This document shows positions 48,125 through 55,390 of a stretch of DNA of 64,000 bases, piece by piece. Each line of letters starts with the position of its first letter. Position 1 is the first letter of the stretch. This stretch comes from Murinocardiopsis flavida. GTDB taxonomy: Bacteria; Actinomycetota; Actinomycetes; Streptosporangiales; Streptosporangiaceae. The stretch is from positions 186,001 through 250,000 of the forward strand of contig NZ_PYGA01000007.1 in the NCBI RefSeq assembly GCF_003014485.1, given 5' to 3'. Under the pieces are notes generated by a model. It had not been told where the DNA came from. It was given only the letters and a program-made list of their open reading frames with translations, and did not search any database. A program made the translations under genes and the position numbers.

Positions 48125-49330
48125 TCAGCCGGCCGCCGCCCCCGCGAGGTCCTGCTTGGGCGTGACCTTCTTCGGGTCGACGAAGGGCTTCTCCACCACG
48201 GTCGCGGTGAACCGGCCTTCGGGACGCTCGACGGTCAGCTCGGTGCCGATCGCCGAGTCGCCGATGGGCACCATGGCGAACCCGATGTTGCGCTCCAGCT
48301 TCGGCGAGTTGCACGCCGAGGTCACCTTGCCGATGACGGCCTCCTCGCCCGGACGGCGCACCGGGAAGACGTCGAGCATGGAGCCGTCGTTGTAGGAGCC
48401 CAGGACGGGCCCGCCGATCTCGACGCCGACCAGCTTGCGGTCGACGCCGTTGTCGCGGATGCGGGTGAGCGCCTCCTTGCCGATGAAGTCGGCCTCCTGG
48501 TCGAGGTCGACCATCCAGCTCACCTCGTAGCCGTAGCCGACCTCGAAGGGGTTGGTGTCGAGCCCGATGTCGGAACCCCACGCGAGGATCCCGCCCTCGA
48601 TGCGGCGGATGTGGCACGGCCCGATCACCCGGATGTCGTGCGGGGTGCCGGCCTCGATCACCTTGTCCCACAGCTTGACGCCGTCGCGACTGGCGTTTCG
48701 CAGGTAGATCTCGTACCCCAGCTCGCTGGTGTAGCCGGTGCGCGAGACGACGACGTCCATACCGTCGAGCTCGTACTGCTCGCAGTAGTAGTACGGGATG
48801 TCGAGGACGCGGCGGCCGAACAGGTCGACCATGACGTCCTTGGACTTGGGCCCCTGCACCTGGACGGGGCCGACGTCGGCCTCGCGGATGGTGACGTCGA
48901 GGCCGCTGTTGTAGGCCAGGCCCTGCGCCCACAGCAGCACGTCGCTGTCGGCGAGCGACAGCCAGAAGTGGTTCTCGCCGAGCCGGAGCAGAACGGGGTC
49001 GTTGATGATCCCGCCGTCGGGCGCGGTCACGAACACGTACTTGCACTGGCCGACCTTGCACTTGGTGAGGTCGCGCGGAACCAGCATGTTCGTGAAGGTG
49101 AAGGCGTCCGGGCCGGTGATCTCGACCTGGCGCTCGACCCCGACGTCCCACAGGGTGACCCCGTTGAGCAGGTGCCAGTACTCGCCGACCGGGTCGCCGT
49201 AGTGCCTCGGGTGGTACGTGTGGTTGTAGACGCTGTATTTGGCGACCCCGTGCCGACGGGACGCGTAGAAGAACGGAGACTTCCTGATCCGGCTGTAGAG
49301 CAGGATCTCCGGATTCTCGATGACGGCCAT
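48125..49330 (-). CDS. GcvT/DmdA-like THF-dependent methyltransferase (demethylase)
   Basis: 401-aa aminomethyltransferase-fold protein. It is not the glycine cleavage T protein itself. It begins ENPEILLYSRIRKSPFFYASRRHG and has YNHTYHPRHYGDPVGEYWHL, VTLWDVGVERQVEITGPDAF, PVQVQGPKSKDVMVDLFG, SRTGYTSELGYEIYLR and NPFEVGYGYEVSWMVD. Related enzymes include DmdA (DMSP demethylase) and LigM-type O-demethylases, which move a methyl group onto THF. ATG 49330 has GGAGG 5 nt upstream; a longer start at 49399 would run through the operator. It is divergent from a MetV-like/MetF pair able to oxidise the methyl-THF product. The methyl donor is unknown; a betaine-type or DMSP-type compound fits the island. 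Confidence 0.82.
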   Translation of the reverse strand: MAVIENPEILLYSRIRKSPFFYASRRHGVAKYSVYNHTYHPRHYGDPVGEYWHLLNGVTLWDVGVERQVEITGPDAFTFTNMLVPRDLTKCKVGQCKYVFVTAPDGGIINDPVLLRLGENHFWLSLADSDVLLWAQGLAYNSGLDVTIREADVGPVQVQGPKSKDVMVDLFGRRVLDIPYYYCEQYELDGMDVVVSRTGYTSELGYEIYLRNASRDGVKLWDKVIEAGTPHDIRVIGPCHIRRIEGGILAWGSDIGLDTNPFEVGYGYEVSWMVDLDQEADFIGKEALTRIRDNGVDRKLVGVEIGGPVLGSYNDGSMLDVFPVRRPGEEAVIGKVTSACNSPKLERNIGFAMVPIGDSAIGTELTVERPEGRFTATVVEKPFVDPKKVTPKQDLAGAAAG

Positions 49331-49351
49331 GAGGACCTCCACCACTCGATG

Positions 49352-49376
49352 CGCAACGCTGTTCGCTATGCGCAAC
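49352..49376 (-). promoter_or_regulatory. Paired CGCAAC direct repeat (19-bp spacing), site 2
   Basis: CGCAAC occurs at 49352 and 49371, 19 bp apart, just upstream of the GcvT/DmdA-like start. A TTGACA hexamer on the minus strand (49403-49408) lies 26 bp before the pair, the same layout as at site 1. The repeats would cover the start of transcription. Confidence 0.75.
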
Positions 49377-49438
49377 AGAGCGTCCCCCGCGGAAAACACT
49401 CATGTCAAGGGGTTCAGTGCGAGGTAAGTTTCGCCTAA

Positions 49439-49463
49439 CGCAACAGACATCTATTGACGCAAC
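49439..49463 (+). promoter_or_regulatory. Paired CGCAAC direct repeat (19-bp spacing), site 3
   Basis: CGCAAC occurs at 49439 and 49458, again 19 bp apart, in the same divergent region. The second copy overlaps a TTGACG word (49455-49460) that may be the -35 of the MetV-like gene. A complementary half-site GTTGCG with flanking ATACGCA/TGCGTAT arms lies at 49511-49530. The region 49331-49605 is otherwise non-coding. Confidence 0.7.
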
Positions 49464-49605
49464 GAATTAGCCGGATTTACGCTGCAAGCACGGCGAGGCC
49501 GTTTCTTCATACGCACGATGTTGCGTATTAAGAAACATCATCTCCGGCGACGGACGGCACACCACCCTGCGGCCGGCCCCCGGCCGCGGAAAGCGGGACG
49601 GACTC

Positions 49606-50004
49606 GTGGCAAAGCTCATCAACACCATCGAACACGCCCTCAAGAAGCCCGTCTGGGACTGCCGGATGTGCGGCCAGTGCGTCCTCCACGCCACCGGCAT
49701 GACCTGCCCCATGACCTGCCCCAAGACCCTGCGCAACGGCCCGTGCGGCGGGGTGCGCGAGGACGGCGCCTGCGAAGTCCGCCCCGACATGACGTGCGTC
49801 TGGCTCAAGGCGCAGGCGCGCTCCGAGAAGCTCCCGCGCGTCTGGCGCGAGGAGTTCGACGAACTGCGCCCGCCCGTGGACAACCAACTGCACGGCACCT
49901 CGTCCTGGGTGAACCTGCTGACCGGCCGCGACAAGCGGACACCCGACGGCTGGTCGGCCGAGACCGCGGCCGCGCACGGCGGCCGGTCCGAAGCAGCGGG
50001 CTAG
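49606..50004 (+). CDS. MetV-like protein (methylenetetrahydrofolate reductase C-terminal domain family)
   Basis: 132-aa Cys-rich protein of the MTHFR_C type, the small partner of MetF in acetogens and some C1-metabolising bacteria. Eight Cys residues lie between residues 18 and 65 in the patterns DCRMCGQC, MTCPMTC, GPCGG, GACEV and MTCVWL, suggesting a metal or iron-sulfur site. GTG 49606 has weak GGGACGG upstream. It precedes metF by 9 bp on the same strand, so the pair probably forms a complex that oxidises methyl-THF to methylene-THF, or the reverse. Confidence 0.88.
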   Translation: MAKLINTIEHALKKPVWDCRMCGQCVLHATGMTCPMTCPKTLRNGPCGGVREDGACEVRPDMTCVWLKAQARSEKLPRVWREEFDELRPPVDNQLHGTSSWVNLLTGRDKRTPDGWSAETAAAHGGRSEAAG

Positions 50005-50013
50005 GGGGCCGCA

Positions 50014-50952
50014 GTGGGCACCCTGGCGGAACTCATCAACGACCCGTCGCCCGCGCGGCCGATCGTCACCGCGGAACTCCCCGTCGTCGACGGCGGCGGA
50101 CTCGACGCGGTACGCACCCGCCTCGCCCGGATCGCCCCCTACGTCGACGCCGTCAACGCCACCGACAACGCGGCGGCGCACGCCCACGCCTCCAACGTCG
50201 CCATCGCCATCGCCCTGCGGCAGGCCGGGACCGAACCGATCCTGCAACTCGTCTGCCGCGACAAGAACCGCCTCGCGCTCCAGGCCGACATCGCGGGCGC
50301 CGCACTGCACGGCATCACCACGGTGTGCTGCCTCACCGGCGACGACGTCACCGCCGGCGACGAACCCGAGGCGCGCAGGGTCTTCGACATGGACGCCCCG
50401 CAGCTCATCCGCACCGCCGCGACGATGGCGAACGGGCGCTACCTGTCCGGCCGGGCGATCAGCCCCGCTCCCCCACTGCTCATCGGCGCGGTGGAGAACC
50501 CGGCCGCCCCGCCGTTCGCCTACCGGGTGCGCCGCGGCCTGAAGAAGGCCGCGGCGGGGGCGCGCTTCCTGCAACTCCAGATCTGCTATCACCCCGAACG
50601 CCTCGCCGCCTTCACCGACCTCGCCGCCCGCACGGGGCTGACCCCCAAGGTCGCCCTGCTGCCCACCGTCTGCCTGGTGAAAGGGGCGCGGGCGCTGCGG
50701 TTCATGGACGCCAACGTGCCCGGCATCAGCGTCCCCGCCGGGCTCATCGAGCAGATCGAGACCGCGCCCGACCCGCGCGAGGCCGCCTACCAGCTCGCGC
50801 TGGAGCAGGCCCGGCACGCGCTCGCCCTGCCCGGTGTGCGCGGCCTGCACCTCGCCGACTTCCGGCACGACGACTCCGTCGCCCGCCTCTGCGCCGACCT
50901 CGGCCTGCCCATGCTGCGCCAGGTGTCCGACGACCCCGCGGTCGCCGTCTGA
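50014..50952 (+). CDS. metF: Methylenetetrahydrofolate reductase
   Basis: 312-aa FAD TIM-barrel enzyme. The fold is seen in PIVTAELPVVDGGGLDAV, YVDAVNATDNAAAHAHASNVAIAIAL, ILQLVCRDKNRLALQADIAGAALHGI, TTVCCLTGDDVTAGDEPEAR and RFLQLQICYHPERLAAF. These differ from the classic biosynthetic MetF and match the catabolic/MetV-linked subtype. GTG 50014 lies 9 bp after the MetV-like stop. In this island it most likely takes methyl-THF from the GcvT/DmdA-like enzyme and feeds methylene-THF to the C1 pool. Electron acceptor unknown. Confidence 0.88.
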   Translation: MGTLAELINDPSPARPIVTAELPVVDGGGLDAVRTRLARIAPYVDAVNATDNAAAHAHASNVAIAIALRQAGTEPILQLVCRDKNRLALQADIAGAALHGITTVCCLTGDDVTAGDEPEARRVFDMDAPQLIRTAATMANGRYLSGRAISPAPPLLIGAVENPAAPPFAYRVRRGLKKAAAGARFLQLQICYHPERLAAFTDLAARTGLTPKVALLPTVCLVKGARALRFMDANVPGISVPAGLIEQIETAPDPREAAYQLALEQARHALALPGVRGLHLADFRHDDSVARLCADLGLPMLRQVSDDPAVAV

Positions 50953-51004
50953 AGGGGCCTGTGGTCGGATCGGTGCGGGAGCCGCGCGACGAAGGGGTAC
51001 CGCC

Positions 51005-51514
51005 GTGATCCGCATCAGAACCGGCGGCGCCGGGGACGTGCCCGCCCTCCTCGGCCTGTTCGACCAGGCCGTCGCGTGGCTGGCCGCACGCGGCCGCGCC
51101 GCGCAGTGGGGCGACCGCCCCTGGTCCGAGCGTCCCGAACGGGTCGACATGGTGCGCGGCCTGGTCGACGGCGGCGACCTGTGGATCGCCGAGTCCGGCG
51201 GCGGCGCCGCCGGGGCCCTGCTCGTCGCCGAGCAGCCGATGCCCTACGTCCCGGCCGCCGCGGAGCGGGAGCTCTACATCCGGCTGCTGATCACCGCGCG
51301 GACGCACGCCGGCGAGGGCATCGGGGCGGCCCTGCTCGACCGCGCCCGCCAGGAGGCCGCCGACCGCGGCATCGCCCTGCTCCGCGTGGACTGCTGGGCC
51401 GGCGGCGACGGCGCCCTCATCGGCTACTACGAGCGGGCCGGGTTCACCCCCACCGAGCGCATCCCGGTGAAGGACACCGAGGTCCAGGTCTTCGAACAGC
51501 GCCTGCCGGGGTGA
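51005..51514 (+). CDS. GNAT-family N-acetyltransferase
   Basis: 169-aa acetyltransferase. RIRTGGAGDVPALLGLFDQAVAWLAARG begins the fold, and ELYIRLLITARTHAGEGIGAALLDRARQEA contains the acetyl-CoA pyrophosphate loop (ThAGeGIG). It ends RAGFTPTERIPVKDTEVQVFEQRL. GTG 51005 has AAGGGG upstream. It follows metF by 52 bp, but the function does not obviously belong to C1 metabolism. Substrate unknown. Confidence 0.88.
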   Translation: MIRIRTGGAGDVPALLGLFDQAVAWLAARGRAAQWGDRPWSERPERVDMVRGLVDGGDLWIAESGGGAAGALLVAEQPMPYVPAAAERELYIRLLITARTHAGEGIGAALLDRARQEAADRGIALLRVDCWAGGDGALIGYYERAGFTPTERIPVKDTEVQVFEQRLPG

Positions 51515-51524
51515 CCCGGCGGCC

Positions 51525-52523
51525 CTACCGCCCCGGCCGGGCCGACGGCACCGCGCTCCGCCTGCTCCGGTACACCGCCGCCCCCGCGGCCGCCACCAGC
51601 AGGGCCAGCAGCGCGGTCGCCGGGAGGCCCTCGAACAGGCCGGCGAACCCGGCTCCCCCGCTGTAGTGGGTGGGCGCGTCGATCAGGAACACCACGAGCC
51701 CCGGGTACTCCTCGACCGTCTCCGGGGTGGCCACCGTGGGCAGGAAGATCGGCAGGATCAGCACACCGGCGTGGAAGCCGGTCGCGGCCCACAGGTCCCC
51801 GGAACGCAGCGTCCACAGTGCCGCGAACACCGACCACAGGAAGATGTTCAGCACCAGCACCCAGTGCGGCTCGTGGCTGCGCCCCGACGACAGCAGCAGC
51901 GTCCCGATGAAGAAGAAGTGCCACAGGGTGAAGAAGAACGACGACGCGAGCACACCCGCCACCGCGCCCCAGCGCAGCGCGATCACCTGGAGCAGCCAGC
52001 CGCGGTACAGCTGCTCCTCGATGCCGATCATCACGATCCGCAGCAGCAGCATGCCGACGCCAATGGCGAGTGTCGCCGCCGCCTCGACCGCGGGCACCGC
52101 GCCGACACCGGCGAAGCGGACGGTGCCCGCGGCGAGGGACACCCCGATCCAGCCCAGCGCGAACAGCCACGCCACCCCGAGCCCGGCCGCGAGCCCCCGC
52201 CAGGTCCCGCGGCCGAACCGGAACCCGGTCGACGCGAAGAACGAGCGCCGCTCGTAGTAGCGGAGCCACAGCCACAGCGGGACGTAGGGCGCCAGCAGGG
52301 TCGCGGCCTGGCCGAGCACCCCGAGGGCGATCCCGGACGGGGAACCCTCCGCTGCCCCCATCCGCTCGGCCGCGCCGGACAGCGGCGCACCGGCGAACAC
52401 CGCGATGTAGAAGACCTGGCACAGCACCACGGCGAGCAGCGGGTAGGTCGTCCGCCGACCACTCGCCCCCGCGCTCAGGAACGCGTCCCGGATCCCCGGT
52501 TCAACTCTCTGTTCGACTGACAT
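51525..52523 (-). CDS. CPBP-family intramembrane metalloprotease (Abi/CAAX type)
   Basis: 332-aa membrane protein with about eight hydrophobic segments. CPBP motifs are MIGIEEQLYRGWLLQ (catalytic Glu-Glu and Arg), FFFTLWHFFF (zinc His) and DLWAATGFHAG (second His). ATG 52523 was preferred; the upstream part of the frame (to 52607) is Arg/Pro-rich and not membrane-like. It converges on the GNAT gene by 10 bp and is divergent from the two-component genes, sharing their palindromic regulatory region. Members process prenylated or membrane peptides or give bacteriocin immunity. Confidence 0.88.
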   Translation of the reverse strand: MSVEQRVEPGIRDAFLSAGASGRRTTYPLLAVVLCQVFYIAVFAGAPLSGAAERMGAAEGSPSGIALGVLGQAATLLAPYVPLWLWLRYYERRSFFASTGFRFGRGTWRGLAAGLGVAWLFALGWIGVSLAAGTVRFAGVGAVPAVEAAATLAIGVGMLLLRIVMIGIEEQLYRGWLLQVIALRWGAVAGVLASSFFFTLWHFFFIGTLLLSSGRSHEPHWVLVLNIFLWSVFAALWTLRSGDLWAATGFHAGVLILPIFLPTVATPETVEEYPGLVVFLIDAPTHYSGGAGFAGLFEGLPATALLALLVAAAGAAVYRSRRSAVPSARPGR

Positions 52524-52610
52524 ACCGGGACCGTACGGACGGCACGGCGGCCGGCACATCGCGCGGGCGGCACCCTGCTCCGGGCACGGCCGGACGCCCG
52601 ATCGCACGCA

Positions 52611-52634
52611 CGGGCATGACCGCGGTCATGCCCG
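52611..52634. promoter_or_regulatory. 24-bp palindromic operator between the CPBP gene and the two-component genes
   Basis: A perfect 24-bp palindrome (CGGGCATGACCG and its complement, 52611-52634), with a further CATGACCGCG half-site at 52639-52648, lies 68 bp before the kinase start in the 178-bp divergent region. NarL-type response regulators bind such inverted half-sites, so it is the probable target of the adjacent response regulator for both directions. Confidence 0.65.
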
Positions 52635-52701
52635 CACCCATGACCGCGACGTGACCCGCGGCCCCGCAACAGCCCCCGACCTGGGTGTTACCTTGCACAG
52701 C

Positions 52702-53985
52702 ATGGACAGCTCGGCCGGATCCCGCGACCTCAACCGCTGGATCGCCCTCGACGGCCACCGGCCCCCGAGAGCGTTCAGCCTCTTCTTCCAGGGGCCGGTG
52801 GCCGTCTATGCGGTGTTCATCGTGCAGGCGCTCTTCGGGTCCGGCCCGTACGGCGGCGACGGCCAGGGCGCGGCCGCGACCGCGGCCATCGCAATCGCGG
52901 CCCTCCTCCTTTCCGTCGCCATGTGGCCGCTCCTCACCTGGGACCCCGCCGCCCCCGCGCGGCGCAAGGCCGCTGCGGTCCCGTTCCTCGCCGCCGTCCT
53001 CGGGCTGGTCGCCGTCGGCGGCGGGATCCCGGCGTTCCTGCTGAACGCCACCGCCGTCGGGTACCTGGTGGTCGTCTTCGGCTCCCGCGCCGCCGCGGCC
53101 TTCACCGCGCTCGCCGGGGCCGTCTGCCTCGCACTGCACCTGTCCAACCCCGCGCAGACCGTGTGGGGCGCGCTGTTCGAGACGATGGGGATCGTCTTCC
53201 TCTGCGGCGCGGTCATGGTGGTGACCACCGCCCTCACGGAGGCCCACCGCAAGAGCGCGGAGACCGGCGAACTGCTCGGCGAGCTCCGCACCGCGCACGC
53301 AGAACTGCGCCGCCGCGCCGAACTCTCCCGCGAGCTCACCGTCGCCGAGGAGCGGGCGCGCATGGCGCGCGAGATGCACGACAGCGTCGGCCACTACCTC
53401 ACCGTCATCAACATGGGGTTGGCCAACGCCCAGCGCTTCCGCTCGGCCCGGCCCGACGACGCGTGGGAGGAGGTCCGCCAGGCCCAGTCGCTGACCCAGG
53501 AGGCGCTCACCGACACCCGGCGCTGGGTGCGCGCGCTGAAACCGCTGCGGCTGAAGGGCCGCGCCGGACCGGACGCCATGGCCGCGCTGGCTGACTCCTT
53601 CACCGGGACAGGCGTCGACGTGGCGTTCCGCGTCGAGGGGGCGCCCCCTGCCTTGGCCGAGAACGCCGAACTGGTCTGCTACCGCGCGCTCCAGGAGGGC
53701 TGCACCAACGCGCTGCGCCATTCCGGCGCCCGCACGGTGCGCGCCGTCCTGGCCCGCAGCGGGTCCGGCGTCGCCCTCAGCATCCGCGACGACGGGCGCG
53801 GCGCCGACAGCGCGGCGGTCGGCGACGGGTTCGGACTGCGCGGCCTACGCGAGCGCGCCGCGGCCGAAGGCGGGACGCTGACGGCGCGGAACCGGCCCGA
53901 AGGCGGCTTCGAACTGCTGCTGGAGCTGCCGGGGCCCGGCGACCGGGCCGGCGCCGAAGGCGCAGCTGCGGGGGCCGTCGCGTGA
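52702..53985 (+). CDS. Sensor histidine kinase (NarL-type, HisKA_3)
   Basis: 427-aa membrane kinase. Five hydrophobic segments span about residues 25-190, with no large extracellular sensor, so it probably senses within the membrane. The dimerisation box with the phosphorylated His is RARMAREMHDSVGHYLTVINMGL; the ATPase domain has CYRALQEGCTNALRHSGA (N box) and SIRDDGRGADSAAVGDGFGLRGLRERA (G box). ATG 52702 has no clear ribosome site, and an upstream GTG is possible. The last codons overlap the response regulator start (GTGA). Confidence 0.93.
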   Translation: MDSSAGSRDLNRWIALDGHRPPRAFSLFFQGPVAVYAVFIVQALFGSGPYGGDGQGAAATAAIAIAALLLSVAMWPLLTWDPAAPARRKAAAVPFLAAVLGLVAVGGGIPAFLLNATAVGYLVVVFGSRAAAAFTALAGAVCLALHLSNPAQTVWGALFETMGIVFLCGAVMVVTTALTEAHRKSAETGELLGELRTAHAELRRRAELSRELTVAEERARMAREMHDSVGHYLTVINMGLANAQRFRSARPDDAWEEVRQAQSLTQEALTDTRRWVRALKPLRLKGRAGPDAMAALADSFTGTGVDVAFRVEGAPPALAENAELVCYRALQEGCTNALRHSGARTVRAVLARSGSGVALSIRDDGRGADSAAVGDGFGLRGLRERAAAEGGTLTARNRPEGGFELLLELPGPGDRAGAEGAAAGAVA

Positions 53986-54644
53986 CCGGCCGGCCGCCGA
54001 TCCGGGTCCTCATCGTCGACGACCAGATCCTGATGCGGCGCGGCCTGCGCAAACTCCTGGAGATCGAGGACGGTCTCGACGTGGTGGGCGAGGCCGCCGA
54101 CGGCGCCGACGCGCTGGCCGTACTCGGCCGCACCGGTGCCGACGTCGCACTGGTCGACGCGCGGATGCCGCGCATGGACGGCGTCACCCTCATCGCCCGG
54201 CTCGGCGCCGAGCACCCGCGGGTCGCGGCGCTGGTCCTGACGACGTTCGACGATGACGACTCCATCTTCGGCGCGCTGCGCGCCGGGGCAAAGGGCTACC
54301 TGCTCAAGGACACCCCGCCCGAGGAACTGGTCGACGCCATCGGGCGCGCGGCCCGCGGCGAGACCGTGCTCGGCTCGCCGGCCGCCGAACGGGTGGTGGC
54401 GGCGCTGCGCGGGGCCGCGCCCGCGCCCGCCCGGAGCCCGGCGGACGCCGAGGGGGACCTGCTCTCGGAGCGCGAGCGGGAGATCGCGGAACTGGTCGGC
54501 ACCGGGGCGCCCAACCGCGAGATCGCGCGGCGGCTGTTCATCACCGAGGGCACGGTCAAGAACCATATCTCCAGCATCCTGCGCAAGTGGCGGCTGCGCG
54601 ACCGCACCCAGCTCGCCGTGCGGGTGAACCGCGGCGGTTCGTGA
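53982..54644 (+). CDS. NarL/LuxR-family response regulator
   Basis: 220-aa regulator. The receiver domain has IRVLIVDDQILMRRGLRKLL (acid pocket), the phosphoacceptor Asp59 in ALVDARMPRMDG, LTTFDDDD and the Lys in KGYLLKDTPPEEL. The C-terminal LuxR-type HTH reads LSEREREIAELVGTGAPNREIARRLFITEGTVKNHISSILRKW. GTG 53982 overlaps the kinase stop, so the pair is co-translated. It probably controls the palindromic region at 52611-52634. Confidence 0.96.
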   Translation: MTGRPPIRVLIVDDQILMRRGLRKLLEIEDGLDVVGEAADGADALAVLGRTGADVALVDARMPRMDGVTLIARLGAEHPRVAALVLTTFDDDDSIFGALRAGAKGYLLKDTPPEELVDAIGRAARGETVLGSPAAERVVAALRGAAPAPARSPADAEGDLLSEREREIAELVGTGAPNREIARRLFITEGTVKNHISSILRKWRLRDRTQLAVRVNRGGS

Positions 54645-54692
54645 GCGGCCCGTCGGCGCGGGGACCGGCGATGGCGCGGGTGGGGCGGCGGG

Positions 54693-55241
54693 TCAGCGGC
54701 CGAGCCGGGCGGCGTCGGCCTGGGCGATGAGGCGGTCGGTCAGCCCGGCCAGCAGTTCCGGGTCGGGCTGCGGGAGCCCGGCGAGCGCGCTGAGGTAGAG
54801 GCCGTCGCCGACGAGCCTGATGGTCTCGGCGAGGACGGGGTCGCCGATCTCCTCGTTGAGCAGCGTGGACCACATGGCGAAGATGTGGTTGATGCGCAGG
54901 CGGGCCTCCTCGGAGCCGAACTCGTTGCTGCGCAGCGCGGCGATGATCGACCAGTACACGGCCGCCTCGGACGACTGCGGCACCGAGGTGTGCAGGAAGG
55001 TCCGCACGACGCCGCCCGGTGTCGACCTGGCCTCGTTGAACTCGTCGTCGGCCTGTTCGGCGAGGCGGCCGACCAGGCCGTTGACCATGGCCTCCTTCGA
55101 GGGGAAGTGGTAGAGCAGGCCGCCCTTGGAGATGCCGGCGGCCGCGGCGACGGCTTCCAGGGTCACGGCCGAGCCGCCCTCCTGGACCAGGATCTCTTGC
55201 AGGGCGTCCAGGATGCGGTCGCGCGTCGTCGAAGCAGTCAC
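54693..55241 (-). CDS. TetR-family repressor
   Basis: 182-aa regulator with an N-terminal HTH (RDRILDALQEILVQEGGSAVTLEAVAAAAGISKGGLLYHFPSKEAMV) and a ligand-binding C-terminal part (SIIAALRSNEFGSEEARLRINHIFAMWSTLL). The family-typical GLLYHF block supports the call. GTG 55241 fits; the frame is open further up but into the operator. It is divergent from the MFS exporter across a palindrome, the standard repressor-efflux pair layout. Confidence 0.93.
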   Translation of the reverse strand: MTASTTRDRILDALQEILVQEGGSAVTLEAVAAAAGISKGGLLYHFPSKEAMVNGLVGRLAEQADDEFNEARSTPGGVVRTFLHTSVPQSSEAAVYWSIIAALRSNEFGSEEARLRINHIFAMWSTLLNEEIGDPVLAETIRLVGDGLYLSALAGLPQPDPELLAGLTDRLIAQADAARLGR

Positions 55242-55261
55242 GTTTGGAACTTTACCGGCCG

Positions 55262-55278
55262 GACGGTACTGTACCGTC
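55262..55278. promoter_or_regulatory. TetR operator between tetR-type gene and MFS exporter
   Basis: GACGGTACTGTACCGTC is a perfect 8+1+8 inverted repeat 20 bp before the repressor start, followed by a further GGACGGTA half-site at 55280-55287. It is the likely repressor binding site for both directions. Confidence 0.8.
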
Positions 55279-55390
55279 TGGACGGTAGAACTCATGCGAT
55301 CCGGACCACCGGAAAACGTCCGTTGATCCGATGCCGCCGTCCGCAGCCGATCCGCGTCCCCCGGGGACCAGAACCGTAAGTAGAGGACCA

